Origin: Nitrosopumilaceae archaeon AB1(1)
GTDB lineage: Archaea > Thermoproteota > Nitrososphaeria > Nitrososphaerales > Nitrosopumilaceae
Assembly: GCA_033471095.1 (NCBI GenBank)
Contig: CP136752.1
Coordinates: forward strand, 550,195 to 598,279
DNA: 48,085 bases
Direction of reading: 5' to 3'
Below the pieces are notes generated by a model, which was not told the origin of the DNA, made no database searches, and saw nothing but the letters and a program-made list of their open reading frames with translations. Positions 1 to 8,870 of this stretch are shown in pieces; positions within the stretch are counted from its first letter, which is position 1; the number at the start of each line of letters is the position of its first letter. Position numbers and translations under genes: made by a program.

Positions 1-533
1 ACCAACTCAATTTGAATATCACGTGATGTCCTATCAGCTGATGTGATTAATAATAATATCTGTAGTGTGATATCATCATGATCTAAATTTGGTGTAGAAG
101 CAATTTGTTTTTCACTTTCAATAGAAACATCTTCAACTAAATCAATTTCTTGATCAACTGTTTTACTATTTTCACTTTCAATTTTTTCATTTTCAATTTC
201 TGCACTAGTTGTTGGTTTAATCTTTTCAAACTGTTTCACTATTTCCTCACTATTTTCTTGTTGATCTACCTTTACTGTTTGAGTAATTTTAGGCTTGATT
301 TCATACCTATTTTCATCATTTTTTTTGTTTTCACTTTCAAGTGATAACGCATCCATCCTGATTCTTAGTTGTATAATTTGTTGTTCATAATAATTTAATT
401 GTTCCAAGTGTTGCATAGATGGTAATATTTTTTTTTCTTGTGATGTTTGGAATCTATGAAAGAGATACAAACCCATGAAACCAATAAAGAAAGCTGCAAC
501 ACCAATTATTAGTACATCAGGAACATCTGCCAT
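1..533 (-). CDS. Membrane-anchored protein with probable winged-helix C-terminus (3' end outside window)
   Basis: An open minus-strand frame starts at ATG 533 and runs without a stop to the left edge, giving 177 codons. It begins MADVPDVLIIGVAAFFIGFM, a single N-terminal membrane segment (about residues 5-25). A long polar, Glu/Lys/Gln-rich stretch likely to be coiled coil follows (about 30-150). The visible end reads LQILLLITSADRTSRDIQIE, which resembles the first helices of a winged-helix domain. I infer a membrane-tethered, possibly DNA-binding protein facing the cytoplasm. The DNA-binding part lies mostly outside the window, so the function is not proven. Its upstream region is unusually rich in TATCAC/GTGATA motifs. 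Confidence 0.7.
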   Translation of the reverse strand, partial: MADVPDVLIIGVAAFFIGFMGLYLFHRFQTSQEKKILPSMQHLEQLNYYEQQIIQLRIRMDALSLESENKKNDENRYEIKPKITQTVKVDQQENSEEIVKQFEKIKPTTSAEIENEKIESENSKTVDQEIDLVEDVSIESEKQIASTPNLDHDDITLQILLLITSADRTSRDIQIEL

Positions 534-820
534 ACCATATCATGTGATATTCTATGATATATACATTAGCTATTACACACCCTATTGTTAATTCATTACT
601 ATGTGATTAATCATTATACCATCACGATCTTATCACCTAATTACGTTGAATTCCATAGCCAAAATATCACTAAAATAACTGTGATACTACATGATTAGCA
701 CAATATCACTCATTATATCATGTGATAATTAATAATATCATATAATTATACATAATATCATGTTAGAAATTATTAATATCACAGTTTTTAATCAGTTTTT
801 ATTAAGTTTTGGCTATAATA
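534..820. promoter_or_regulatory. Intergenic region dense in TATCAC/GTGATA motifs
   Basis: This 287-bp gap holds no convincing gene. The hexamer TATCAC or its complement GTGATA occurs at 544, 631, 665, 681, 704, 722 and 777, and again at 819 across the end of the next gene. Some copies sit in near-palindromes of the form ATATCATGTGATAT (around 538-550 and 716-727). Spacing is irregular (16-87 bp), so it is not a simple tandem array. A cluster of operator-like sites serving the upstream regions of the flanking genes is possible; that role is inferred. Confidence 0.45.
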
Positions 821-1183
821 TCACATTTTAGAAAGCTTTTGCACTACTTCGTCTATCATCTTACCAACATCCCTCTCCCGTTCATTAAAGATATCACTAT
901 CTAATATCACATCAATGTGCTTGCCTAGTTTAGTTACTACCTTGTAGTGTTCATCATCAATAAGGTCTAGTCCACGCAGTAGTATCATAGAGTAGTATAA
1001 CCCCTCCAACTTCTCTTGTGACTGCTGTACCTGCCTGTAATAAGCCCCCCTAGTCACGTTAAACTCCATATCAGACATGTGCCTCTGTTTTAGAATAATT
1101 TCTATTTGTCGTTCAGTAAACAATGATTTCTCAATGATTTCCTTTATGATACCTGTAAATTTTTTCTTTTGAACCTTACCCAT
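821..1183 (-). CDS. Conserved-looking hypothetical protein with possible HTH
   Basis: A 120-residue basic protein starting MGKVQKKKFTGIIKEII. The middle (about 22-70) is predicted helical, with FTERQIEIILKQRHM and a following YYRQVQQSQEKLEGLYYSMI, which could form a helix-turn-helix plus helical hairpin. No signal peptide or membrane segment is visible. I do not recognise the family. It is transcribed away from the GGGP synthase gene, which starts 60 bp away on the other strand, and its 3' end runs into the TATCAC-rich intergenic region. A small DNA- or RNA-binding role is possible but not shown. Confidence 0.65.
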   Translation of the reverse strand: MGKVQKKKFTGIIKEIIEKSLFTERQIEIILKQRHMSDMEFNVTRGAYYRQVQQSQEKLEGLYYSMILLRGLDLIDDEHYKVVTKLGKHIDVILDSDIFNERERDVGKMIDEVVQKLSKM

Positions 1184-1243
1184 CAGCTATACAATATAGT
1201 ATGCATAACTTAAACTTTAATGAAAGGTGTTATTAATTAAATC

Positions 1244-1987
1244 ATGCCAGGTAGCACTGAACAGTACCTAAATGAAGAAATTAAGAAGAAAAAAACTCTA
1301 GTTTTTGTACTAATTGATTCCGAAGTCTCAAATTCTACAGAATCTACATCTTTGGCAAAACAGGTACAAGAAATTGGAGCATCTGCCATTCTTGTTGGTG
1401 GTTCATCTGCTATTGATCAGTTTGAAATGTTAAAAGTGGTAGAAAACATAAAGAGTTCAGTTAGCATACCTGTGATATTATTCCCTGGTAATGTATCCGG
1501 TATAGTTCCAGGTGCTGATGCAATCTTGTTTATGTCATTATTGAATTCTGATAATCCATACTTTATCTCACAGGCTCAAGCACTTGGATCATACAATGTC
1601 CTAAAGTATGGAATAGAGGCTTTACCAACAGCATACATCATAATTGGAAATGATACCACTGCATGGTTTGTTGGTTCTGCAAAAGGCATACCACACAACA
1701 AACCGAAAATTGCAGCTGCATATTCTTTATCTGCTAAATTCCTTGGTATGCGTTTTGTATATCTTGAAGCAGGATCTGGAGCATCTCAGAATGTTACACC
1801 AGAAATGGTCCAGACTGTTCGTAAAGTCTTTGACGGTTTCATCATCGTAGGTGGAGGAATTGGAGATGCTAAAATAGCTACTAGCCTTGCTAATGCAGGG
1901 GCAGATGCCCTAGTTTTAGGCACGATTTTAGAGAAAAATAACAATCTAGAGACACTGCGAGATATCATTAATTCCATACAAAAGTAG
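1244..1987 (+). CDS. Geranylgeranylglyceryl phosphate synthase
   Basis: This enzyme joins geranylgeranyl diphosphate to sn-glycerol-1-phosphate and forms the first ether bond of archaeal membrane lipids. The 247-residue length fits the family. The TIM-barrel fold shows in IDSEVSN near the N-terminus, AILVGGSSAI (about 45-55), VILFPGNVSGI (about 76-86), and the C-terminal phosphate-binding GGGIGDAKIATSLANAGAD (about 203-221) followed by LVLGTILEK. Start ATG 1244 gives the family-like N-terminus. The DP2 gene begins 11 bp downstream on the same strand, so the two are probably co-transcribed. Confidence 0.95.
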   Translation: MPGSTEQYLNEEIKKKKTLVFVLIDSEVSNSTESTSLAKQVQEIGASAILVGGSSAIDQFEMLKVVENIKSSVSIPVILFPGNVSGIVPGADAILFMSLLNSDNPYFISQAQALGSYNVLKYGIEALPTAYIIIGNDTTAWFVGSAKGIPHNKPKIAAAYSLSAKFLGMRFVYLEAGSGASQNVTPEMVQTVRKVFDGFIIVGGGIGDAKIATSLANAGADALVLGTILEKNNNLETLRDIINSIQK

Positions 1988-1998
1988 CCTCATATCTA

Positions 1999-3750
1999 AT
2001 GTCAGAATCTACCACTCTAAATCGAATTTCAAATATGGATATGCCAGAATACTATTCGAAATATTACATAGATATAGCAAAACAGTCTTATAAAATGTTT
2101 GAAGTTGCAGCTGACGCTAAAGCAACTCTGCGTGATTCCTCCAGTATTGTGGAGCCAAAAATTGCATTTGATCTATCAGATCGTGTGGCTAAAATGCATG
2201 ATATTGATATAGCTGATCATCTACGTGAACTTCTCACTAGCCATAGTAAAGAAGAATCTGCATTACTACTCTCTAAAGAAATAGCAGAGGGTAAATTTTT
2301 ACCCATTGATGCTACCAAGGAAGAAAAGGCTGATTTGGCAGTTAGAGTTGGATTGGCAGTTGTAACAGAAGGAGTAACCATAGCTCCATTACAAGGAATC
2401 AGTGATATTAAAATTAAAAAAAATAAAGACTCATCTGAATATCTATCAGTATACATAGCCGGACCGATGCGCTCAGCAGGTGGAACAGAATCTGCTGTTA
2501 CAATGTTGATAGCAGATCATGTAAGAAAAATTCTAGGTCTATCAAAATACCAAGCAAATTGTTTTGATGATGAAACAGGTAGATTTATTGAAGAATTGAG
2601 AATCTATGAGCGTGAAGCAAGCTCATTTCAATATCACGTGGAAGATGATGACATCACAACGGTAATCACAAACTTGCCAGTAGAGTTGAACGGTGTTGAT
2701 ACAAATCCATTTGAGGTAGTAAATCACAAAAACATGACTAGAATTTCTACCGATAGAGTTCGTGGAGGAGCTCTGCGTGTATTGAATGATGGTCTTATTG
2801 GGCGTTCCAAGAAACTCACTAAACGAGTAGAACATTACAAAATGGAAGGTTGGGAGTGGTTGAAAAATCTTCATGGAGCCGTACAGAAAGATTCTGATGA
2901 TGAAGACGCAGGAGAGAAAAGAATGCATGACCTTATAGCTGGTCGTTCCATACTTTCAATTCCAAAAAAACTCGGCGGTTTTAGATTACGCTATGGAAGA
3001 TCTTGTAACACTGGCTTCGCCTCAATGGGACTACATCCAGCTGTAGCTGAAATTTTAGATCATACCATAGTCGTGGGAACTCAGATTAAAACAAATATTC
3101 CAGGTAAAGGATCTACCGTTGCTTTTGTAGATAGTATAGAAACCCCCATTGTCAAATTGAAAAATGGCGACGTGATAAAAATTCAAGATGTAAAAGAAGC
3201 AATTAAAGTAAAAAATAATATTGCAAAAATATTACATCTAGGAGACATACTAATTTCATATGGAGATTTTGTTGAAAATAATGCACAATTAATTCCATCT
3301 GGATATGTAGAGGAATATTGGCAGGAGGAGTTGCGAGAAAAAATAAAGGATTCCAAGTATGGTAAATTTTTAACAGACATACCTACTCTAGATGAATCAT
3401 TACAGTTATCCAAAGAACTCCAAATACCACTTCATCCAAAATATACCTACTATTGGAATCATATATCACAAAAAGAATTGCAATTATTAATCACCCCAGT
3501 GAATCCAACAAGAGATCTCATTACATATACCATGGAGTGTAAAACTACCCTAGAGACATTGGGTGTACCTCACACAATACAAGACGGTATGATTATCTTG
3601 AAAAGTAATGAGGCCAGAATATTTCATAAATTACTGTTAGACAATCCTCTTGTAAATAACGATGAATCAATTCTTCAAATAATATCAAACTCTTCTGGAA
3701 TTACTATACGAGAAAAATTTTCTACCTCTGTTGGAGTCCGAGTAGGTTGA
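1999..3750 (+). CDS. polC: DNA polymerase D large subunit DP2, N-terminal part (ended by in-frame TGA)
   Basis: This is the first 583 residues of the large, catalytic subunit of archaeal replicative polymerase D. Recognisable DP2 blocks include VYIAGPMRSAGGTESAVTML (about 151-170) and LRYGRSCNTGFASMGLHP (about 330-347). The frame stops at TGA 3748-3750 directly after SVGVRVG. The next eight codons (PEKAAARE) and the downstream ORF are in the same frame, and DP2 proteins as I know them read ...G-R-PEKA... here. A single CGA to TGA change would therefore explain the stop. The catalytic aspartates lie in the downstream part. Without the stop the protein would be 1122 residues, normal for DP2. 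Confidence 0.9.
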   Translation: MSESTTLNRISNMDMPEYYSKYYIDIAKQSYKMFEVAADAKATLRDSSSIVEPKIAFDLSDRVAKMHDIDIADHLRELLTSHSKEESALLLSKEIAEGKFLPIDATKEEKADLAVRVGLAVVTEGVTIAPLQGISDIKIKKNKDSSEYLSVYIAGPMRSAGGTESAVTMLIADHVRKILGLSKYQANCFDDETGRFIEELRIYEREASSFQYHVEDDDITTVITNLPVELNGVDTNPFEVVNHKNMTRISTDRVRGGALRVLNDGLIGRSKKLTKRVEHYKMEGWEWLKNLHGAVQKDSDDEDAGEKRMHDLIAGRSILSIPKKLGGFRLRYGRSCNTGFASMGLHPAVAEILDHTIVVGTQIKTNIPGKGSTVAFVDSIETPIVKLKNGDVIKIQDVKEAIKVKNNIAKILHLGDILISYGDFVENNAQLIPSGYVEEYWQEELREKIKDSKYGKFLTDIPTLDESLQLSKELQIPLHPKYTYYWNHISQKELQLLITPVNPTRDLITYTMECKTTLETLGVPHTIQDGMIILKSNEARIFHKLLLDNPLVNNDESILQIISNSSGITIREKFSTSVGVRVG

Positions 3751-3774
3751 CCAGAGAAAGCAGCAGCTCGTGAA

Positions 3775-5367
3775 ATGGACCCTCCTACCCACATACTATT
3801 TCCAGTTGGTGATAAAGGAACAAACACACAAGATCTGACAAAGGCCGCTGCCATACCTGATTTTTTCACTAGCATATCGAATCGCATATGTCCGAAATGT
3901 AATGAATTATCTATAGAGCTGCGATGTAGGAATTGTGATGAAAAGACCATATCCAATTACATCTGCCCTAGCTGTCACACAGAACTGACAGAGTCAGAAT
4001 GTAAGCGGTGTAAAAGAAAAGCACTTCAATATTCCTTTAAACCCTTTCCGTTGAAAAAAAAATTGCTCAAGGCACAAGAGAGAACAGGCATACGCGTACA
4101 GAGTCCTTTCAAAGGAGTCAACGAACTTGTAAACACTAATAGAATTGCAGAACCATTAGAAAAAGGACTGATACGTCAGAATCTAAATCTTACAATGTTT
4201 AAAGATGGAACAATAAGATATGAAGCAACTAATTCACCATTGACACACTTTAAGCCTAGATGGATTGGAACATCCTTGGATAAATTACATCAGCTTGGAT
4301 ATACAAAAGATATAAACGGAGATCCCTTGCAAAATTTAGATCAAACAGTAGAAATCCTAATGCAAGATGTTATAATACCATTATCATGTGCTACATATCT
4401 TGTGGCAACTACAAAGTATATTGATCGAGAACTAAAATTACTATATGAAAAAAAGCCTTTTTACAATGTAAATAATACTGATTCCCTTCTAGGCCAATTC
4501 ATCATTGGTCTTGCCCCGCACACTTCTGTAGGTATAGTTGGTAGAATAATTGGGTACACTAATACACATGTTTGCTTTGCAACACCTAATTGGCACTCTG
4601 CAAAAAGACGTGACGCAGACGGTGATGCAGATTCTATCATGTTATTATTAGATCCGTTGTTAAATTTCTCTAGACACTTTCTATCAGATAGAATTGGCGG
4701 ACTGATGGATATACCTCTACTTGTACAACCTATTGTTATGCCACACGAATCACAATCACAAGCACATAACTTTGAGGTAATGCATAGATTTCCATTAGAA
4801 TTCTTCCAAAAAACACGAGAAAAAATAAAAGCATCAGACATTACATGTGTAGATGTAATAAAATCACGACTAGACACATCAAAGCAATTTTCTGATTATT
4901 ATTTTACACATACCACTTTAAATCTTGTCACATCAGAATCGCGTAGTGCATACTCTACGCTAGATTCCATGATGGATAAATTTGATATGCAGGTGAAAAA
5001 TGCAGAGTTGATCAATGTTGTAAATCCTAGTGAAACCGTATCAGATGTAATCTCTACACATTTTGTTCCTGATATTATGGGAAATCTTAGATCATACACA
5101 CGACAAAAGGTGAGATGTACAAAGTGTGGTGAAAGTTACAGACGTATTCCTTTAACAAAGAAATGCAAATGTAAACATGTACTAATTCAAACAATAACAC
5201 GACCGTCTATAGAAAAATATCTTAAACTTGCAAAACGATTAGTTGAAAAATATGATGTTGGTGAATATCAAAAGAGTAGGATCCACGCTCTTGCTGATGA
5301 AATTGAATTAGTGTTTGGGAAGAGTAAGGGAGAGCAATCATATCTAAGTGATTTTAGCGCAACTTGA
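3775..5367 (+). CDS. polC: DNA polymerase D large subunit DP2, C-terminal catalytic part
   Basis: The continuation of DP2 in the same frame, eight codons after the TGA. The first in-frame ATG is at 3775 (MDPPTHILFPVGDKG). It carries two N-terminal Cys pairs of a zinc ribbon (CPKC, CRNC, CPSC, CKRC, about residues 41-80). The polymerase active-site motif RRDADGDADSIML (Asp residues about 278-284) follows, then a C-terminal zinc finger (CTKC...CKC, about 447-466) that in other archaea helps contact DP1 and PCNA. No obvious ribosome-binding site precedes ATG 3775. The part could be made by readthrough or reinitiation, or the stop could be an assembly error. Its 3' end overlaps glyA (opposite strand) by 14 bp. 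Confidence 0.9.
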   Translation: MDPPTHILFPVGDKGTNTQDLTKAAAIPDFFTSISNRICPKCNELSIELRCRNCDEKTISNYICPSCHTELTESECKRCKRKALQYSFKPFPLKKKLLKAQERTGIRVQSPFKGVNELVNTNRIAEPLEKGLIRQNLNLTMFKDGTIRYEATNSPLTHFKPRWIGTSLDKLHQLGYTKDINGDPLQNLDQTVEILMQDVIIPLSCATYLVATTKYIDRELKLLYEKKPFYNVNNTDSLLGQFIIGLAPHTSVGIVGRIIGYTNTHVCFATPNWHSAKRRDADGDADSIMLLLDPLLNFSRHFLSDRIGGLMDIPLLVQPIVMPHESQSQAHNFEVMHRFPLEFFQKTREKIKASDITCVDVIKSRLDTSKQFSDYYFTHTTLNLVTSESRSAYSTLDSMMDKFDMQVKNAELINVVNPSETVSDVISTHFVPDIMGNLRSYTRQKVRCTKCGESYRRIPLTKKCKCKHVLIQTITRPSIEKYLKLAKRLVEKYDVGEYQKSRIHALADEIELVFGKSKGEQSYLSDFSAT

Positions 5368-6661
5368 CATAATCATAACCACCAAGTTTTTTATCAAAAC
5401 AAAAACCCACCTTTTGATATTTTTGTCTTAATTTACTTATTTTAGCTTTAATTACAGATGTACTCTTTTTCTCAATAATGACCTGACTTATGAAATCTGC
5501 GATAATTTCCATCTGTGGTTCTTTCATACCCAATCTAGTAATTTCAGAAACCCCAAGTCTAATGCCACTTGGATGAAAGTAATTTCTACCAGCCTTGATA
5601 TCCCCTGGTATTAATTGTCTATTCACAATAATGTTGGCCTTTTCTAATTTAGCCTCTACAACTCCACCATCACTATACTGTAGTACGTCTACAGCAATCT
5701 GGTGGGACTTTGTAAAACCTCTATTCTCTCCCAATACCTTGAATCCTTTATCATTTAACGCAACGGCCAAAGCCTTTGCATTTTTTACTACAATCTTTGC
5801 ATAATCCTTGCCAAACTCTAGTGCCTCAGCAAATGTTACTGCTTTTGCAGCCATGTGATGTATGTGATGACTACTAGTAAGACCAGGAAACATTGCTTTT
5901 TTGATTACTTCTGCATGTTTTTCAGAACCAAGCACCAAACCACCCTGAGGACCAAATAATGTTTTGTGTGTACTCATAGTCATAGTATCTGCACCTTCAC
6001 GCAGAGGATCTTGAAATTGTTTTCCGGCGATAAGACCTGCAACGTGAGCAGCATCATAGTTTATGTGTATATCATAACTCTTTAGAAAATCACCAGACTC
6101 CTTTACTGGATGAGGAAACAAAAACAGCGAGCCACCAAACATTGCAATTTTTGGTTTTTTCTTTAAACTTTTTACTTTCTTCATTGTCTTGTCTACATCA
6201 ATCGTCATCTCTTGTGCATCAAAAGGATAAAATTCTATATTCAAACCATGTACAAGTCCTGCAGTTCCAGAATGTTCTTTCTTACCATGTGATATGTGTC
6301 CTCCTGCAGGTATGGATGGAGCTAACATTATATCATTAGGGTCAGAGAATGCAGAGTATATTGCAAGATTAGCTGCTACACCAGATACTGGTCTTACATC
6401 TGCAAATTTTGCTCTGAATAATTTCTTTGCAAGTTGCATACACTTTACTTCAACTTTATCAATGTATGTACAACCTGCATACACTCTCTCGCCGGGCCAA
6501 CCTTCTGCATAACGATTTCCAAAATCAGATATTATAGCCTCTCGTACAGCCGGACTTGGTATATTCTCACTTGCTATTAGTGGGATGGAATTTGCAAACC
6601 ATTTATGATGAGTCTGAAGATTTGCAAATATACCGTTATACTCTTGTTTATTAGAAGGCAC
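5354..6661 (-). CDS. glyA: Serine hydroxymethyltransferase
   Basis: This PLP enzyme interconverts serine and glycine with transfer of a one-carbon unit to a folate-type (in archaea often pterin) carrier. The 435-residue protein has LIASENIPS (28-36), YAEGWPGERVYAGCTYID (51-68), and the cofactor-binding DAAHVAGLIAG (203-213) with Asp203 and His206. The PLP lysine motif is STHKTLFGPQGG, Lys233. Length and motifs match a full-length enzyme. The gene converges on polC and overlaps its end by 14 bp. A 486-bp intergenic region lies upstream. Confidence 0.96.
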   Translation of the reverse strand: MPSNKQEYNGIFANLQTHHKWFANSIPLIASENIPSPAVREAIISDFGNRYAEGWPGERVYAGCTYIDKVEVKCMQLAKKLFRAKFADVRPVSGVAANLAIYSAFSDPNDIMLAPSIPAGGHISHGKKEHSGTAGLVHGLNIEFYPFDAQEMTIDVDKTMKKVKSLKKKPKIAMFGGSLFLFPHPVKESGDFLKSYDIHINYDAAHVAGLIAGKQFQDPLREGADTMTMSTHKTLFGPQGGLVLGSEKHAEVIKKAMFPGLTSSHHIHHMAAKAVTFAEALEFGKDYAKIVVKNAKALAVALNDKGFKVLGENRGFTKSHQIAVDVLQYSDGGVVEAKLEKANIIVNRQLIPGDIKAGRNYFHPSGIRLGVSEITRLGMKEPQMEIIADFISQVIIEKKSTSVIKAKISKLRQKYQKVGFCFDKKLGGYDYVKLR

Positions 6662-7147
6662 AAAATTAACTAGCCAATTCCTAATTTAACTATTATTGGA
6701 TATGGTTCTATAAAGTTATCTAAACCCAATAACACAATCCTCTAAAGATTACTGACTTTGGGTTATTATCATAAGATGATAAACATCATAACTATGCAAT
6801 AAATTCTATGAAGTTCTGGAATGGTAGATGTGGATCTTCTAAGGATTGAAATTCCTAGTGGTTCTGGTACAAAATAGTGATTCTGATCACCTAAATTGAC
6901 CAGATCTTTCTAGCCATGTTTTAGACATTATATCACAATTCTTTTTAGTAAATTTATCTCAATCTTGATCATAGTTGTAATCTCCACTATGTTTTTTACA
7001 ATTTCCACATTTTAATAATAGTCGGTGAATTGTAAAATGTTTGTTAGCAGTGTTCAAGTATACTACAAAATTACATTCTACACTTATGAGAAAAACCAGA
7101 TTTACTAATTATTTAGTACACTTTTTTCAATATTATTAAAAACTAAT
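6662..7147. other. Non-coding stretch between glyA and the accessory island
   Basis: This 486-bp AT-rich gap holds no gene I can support. The longest starts give only very short peptides, for example an 18-residue ORF from the ATG near 6831. It contains the glyA upstream region near 6665-6720 and one inverted repeat (6994-7037, listed separately). It marks the change from housekeeping genes to the accessory region starting at 7148. Confidence 0.6.
6994..7037. repeat. Inverted repeat, 10-bp arms
   Basis: TTTTACAATT at 6994-7003 is perfectly complementary to AATTGTAAAA at 7028-7037, with a 24-bp spacer. It lies about 110 bp beyond the 3' end of the minus-strand gene at 7148. It may be a hairpin, a terminator-like element or the remains of a mobile-element end. 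Confidence 0.4.
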
Positions 7148-7831
7148 TTAGCTGAATTTCAAATCATCATCTGTTTTTATATGAATTTCAGCACTATTTG
7201 TTTTTATAATTCCATATACACCTACTCCTAAGAATATTTCTTTATTCAATTTTTCTTTCTGTTTAGGTGATTTAGATCTAACATTGGAAGTTGTTTTACT
7301 CTTGGTGTCTTTTTTTTGTTTATCTCTTAATTTTAAAAATTTTTCTTCAGAAATCGTCCCAGTTAAATTTAGAATATCCAAGATACAATTAATTGTAGTG
7401 ATGTATGGGTGTCTTCTTTTAGGATTTCCAACAGATGAATTTATTAGAATTTTTTCAATAAACGACTCTTTTGTTATGCTATTATTATCCAAAATAATAT
7501 GAAGAATATCTGATAGGTATGACTCTTCTATAATCTCGTTTGCTTCTTTTGTAATGTCTTCACCAGTTTTTAACTTTTCAGCAAATTTCATAGAAACATC
7601 ACTCAAATGATAAGTATCGTTTTCATTATTTGTGGTGAGCATTTTAATATTTTCTAGCAATTTTACAGTGTTTTTGACAATAAATGGTGATTTTGAAATT
7701 GTTTTTATAATTTTCACAGTAGTAATATCCTTATTTGCTTTTTGGCAAGTATAACAATATGCAAGGATTGATTTAATGTCATCCAAAAAAACACTCTGAG
7801 GAATATACCAAACATCGTCTCCACTTTTCAT
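7148..7831 (-). CDS. Probable winged-helix accessory protein, divergent partner of the Abi-like gene
   Basis: A 227-residue protein using ATG 7831; an in-frame ATG at 7837 would add two residues. The N-terminal half (about 10-80) looks like a winged helix: ILAYCYTCQKANKDITTVKI, then FIVKNTVKLLENIKMLTT with a following TYHLSD strand. A second helical domain (about 100-150) contains a basic NPKRRHPYITT. After a Lys-rich linker comes a short beta tail. I do not recognise the family. It is divergent from the gene at 7881 with a single TATA-like box between, placed about right for both. The overall plan (two wHTH-like domains) resembles its neighbour, so they may act together. Confidence 0.65.
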   Translation of the reverse strand: MKSGDDVWYIPQSVFLDDIKSILAYCYTCQKANKDITTVKIIKTISKSPFIVKNTVKLLENIKMLTTNNENDTYHLSDVSMKFAEKLKTGEDITKEANEIIEESYLSDILHIILDNNSITKESFIEKILINSSVGNPKRRHPYITTINCILDILNLTGTISEEKFLKLRDKQKKDTKSKTTSNVRSKSPKQKEKLNKEIFLGVGVYGIIKTNSAEIHIKTDDDLKFS

Positions 7832-7850
7832 GTTCATAATTGTGGAGTTC

Positions 7851-7860
7851 TATTATATTA
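7851..7860. promoter_or_regulatory. TATA-like box between two divergent accessory genes
   Basis: TATTATATTA is AT-only and nearly symmetrical. Its centre lies about 25 nt before ATG 7881 on the plus strand and about 24 nt before ATG 7831 on the minus strand. Both distances fit leaderless archaeal transcripts, so one box may serve both genes. This placement is the reason for choosing those two starts. Confidence 0.45.
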
Positions 7861-7880
7861 CCTTTTTGGATAATGATTGT

Positions 7881-8870
7881 ATGAGTGGTGAAAGCAATTC
7901 CAAATTGACATTACAAGATATTTCGGTAGATAAAGTTATGAAAATGGCTAAATTAATTGCCAATACAGACAGAGATTTATCTAAAGAAGATATTTTCATG
8001 GGCTTCGGTTCCAAACAGACTAAAAAAATGTTAGAGAGATCATTGAAAACATGTTTGGATTTGAAAATTATAGTAAAATCAAATAATTGTTTCAAGATAA
8101 GACCAGATATGGTTGATGAAATTAGAAATTGTCATGTATCTGATTTGTTAGTTTTATTTAGAAAATTCTTACAAGATTTTCCACCTTTTCTACTTTATGT
8201 TAATCTCTTAACTCAGGGACTAACTAAATCAGAATCTGTAGGTTTTATCAAAACACTTATGAAAATAGATAATTCAGAAAAACAAATTATGTTAATTCTC
8301 AATAAATGGGGTAATTCATCAGGTGCGTTAAAGAAAGATAAAACAGGTGATTATATCACACTAAAACCCACAAATATTCTACCAAGACAATATTTGGATA
8401 AATTAGTTGAATCATTAAATAATGAAATAGGAGTAAAAAACTTTCTAATAGATATTTTGGATGGACGTACTTTCACATTTCTAAGCGAACAAGGACTGGA
8501 TTTAAACAACATAACAAAAGCATTATTAGAACACGAAAAAAATCCTCGAGATTCCATGTTTGAGGGATTATCTTTTTTTGAGTTTTTTCTCAGAAAAATT
8601 ACTAAAGATCTTAGTATTGATGTGACCAAATTAGATGGAATTGGTGGTATTGTTAAAAAACTTGAGAATGACAAATTTATTTCACACTCTTTAGCCAACA
8701 TAGGTCATGGTGTTGGTGGTGCTAGAATTATTAGTAATCATGGAGTTGATAAAGAAACTTCTGAAATATGGAAACAAACTCCGATTGGTTCATTATCTTC
8801 AGTATTATTTACTATAATTACTATCAAAAGTTATTATTTGTATATTAAACATAAAGAACTTAGTTTTTAA
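7881..8870 (+). CDS. wHTH protein with possible Abi/HEPN-like C-terminus
   Basis: A 329-residue protein from ATG 7881; the frame stays open 17 codons further upstream, but the TATA-like box supports 7881. The first 100 residues look like a winged helix (VMKMAKLIANTDRDLSKEDI, then a basic recognition-type helix). A second helical domain follows to about residue 200. The C-terminal 80 residues, including KLENDKFISHSLANIGHGVG and a final hydrophobic helix, are reminiscent of abortive-infection C-terminal domains. There the usual motif is Arg-Asn...His-Gly; here the Arg is absent (NIGHG), so nuclease activity is doubtful. A defence role is inferred from the fold impression and from the neighbouring HEPN genes. 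Confidence 0.6.
   Translation: MSGESNSKLTLQDISVDKVMKMAKLIANTDRDLSKEDIFMGFGSKQTKKMLERSLKTCLDLKIIVKSNNCFKIRPDMVDEIRNCHVSDLLVLFRKFLQDFPPFLLYVNLLTQGLTKSESVGFIKTLMKIDNSEKQIMLILNKWGNSSGALKKDKTGDYITLKPTNILPRQYLDKLVESLNNEIGVKNFLIDILDGRTFTFLSEQGLDLNNITKALLEHEKNPRDSMFEGLSFFEFFLRKITKDLSIDVTKLDGIGGIVKKLENDKFISHSLANIGHGVGGARIISNHGVDKETSEIWKQTPIGSLSSVLFTIITIKSYYLYIKHKELSF

Noticed and set aside
150-344. 64-codon plus-strand ORF rich in Phe and Leu
   Set aside because: It is the shadow of the repetitive Glu/Lys coding of the minus-strand membrane-wHTH gene.
3730-3790. Intein remnant as cause of the DP2 break
   Set aside because: No bases are inserted: the flanking conserved text is contiguous apart from one stop codon.
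6831-6890. 18-codon ORF in the glyA upstream gap
   Set aside because: Too short, with no family likeness and no promoter at leaderless distance that I can defend.
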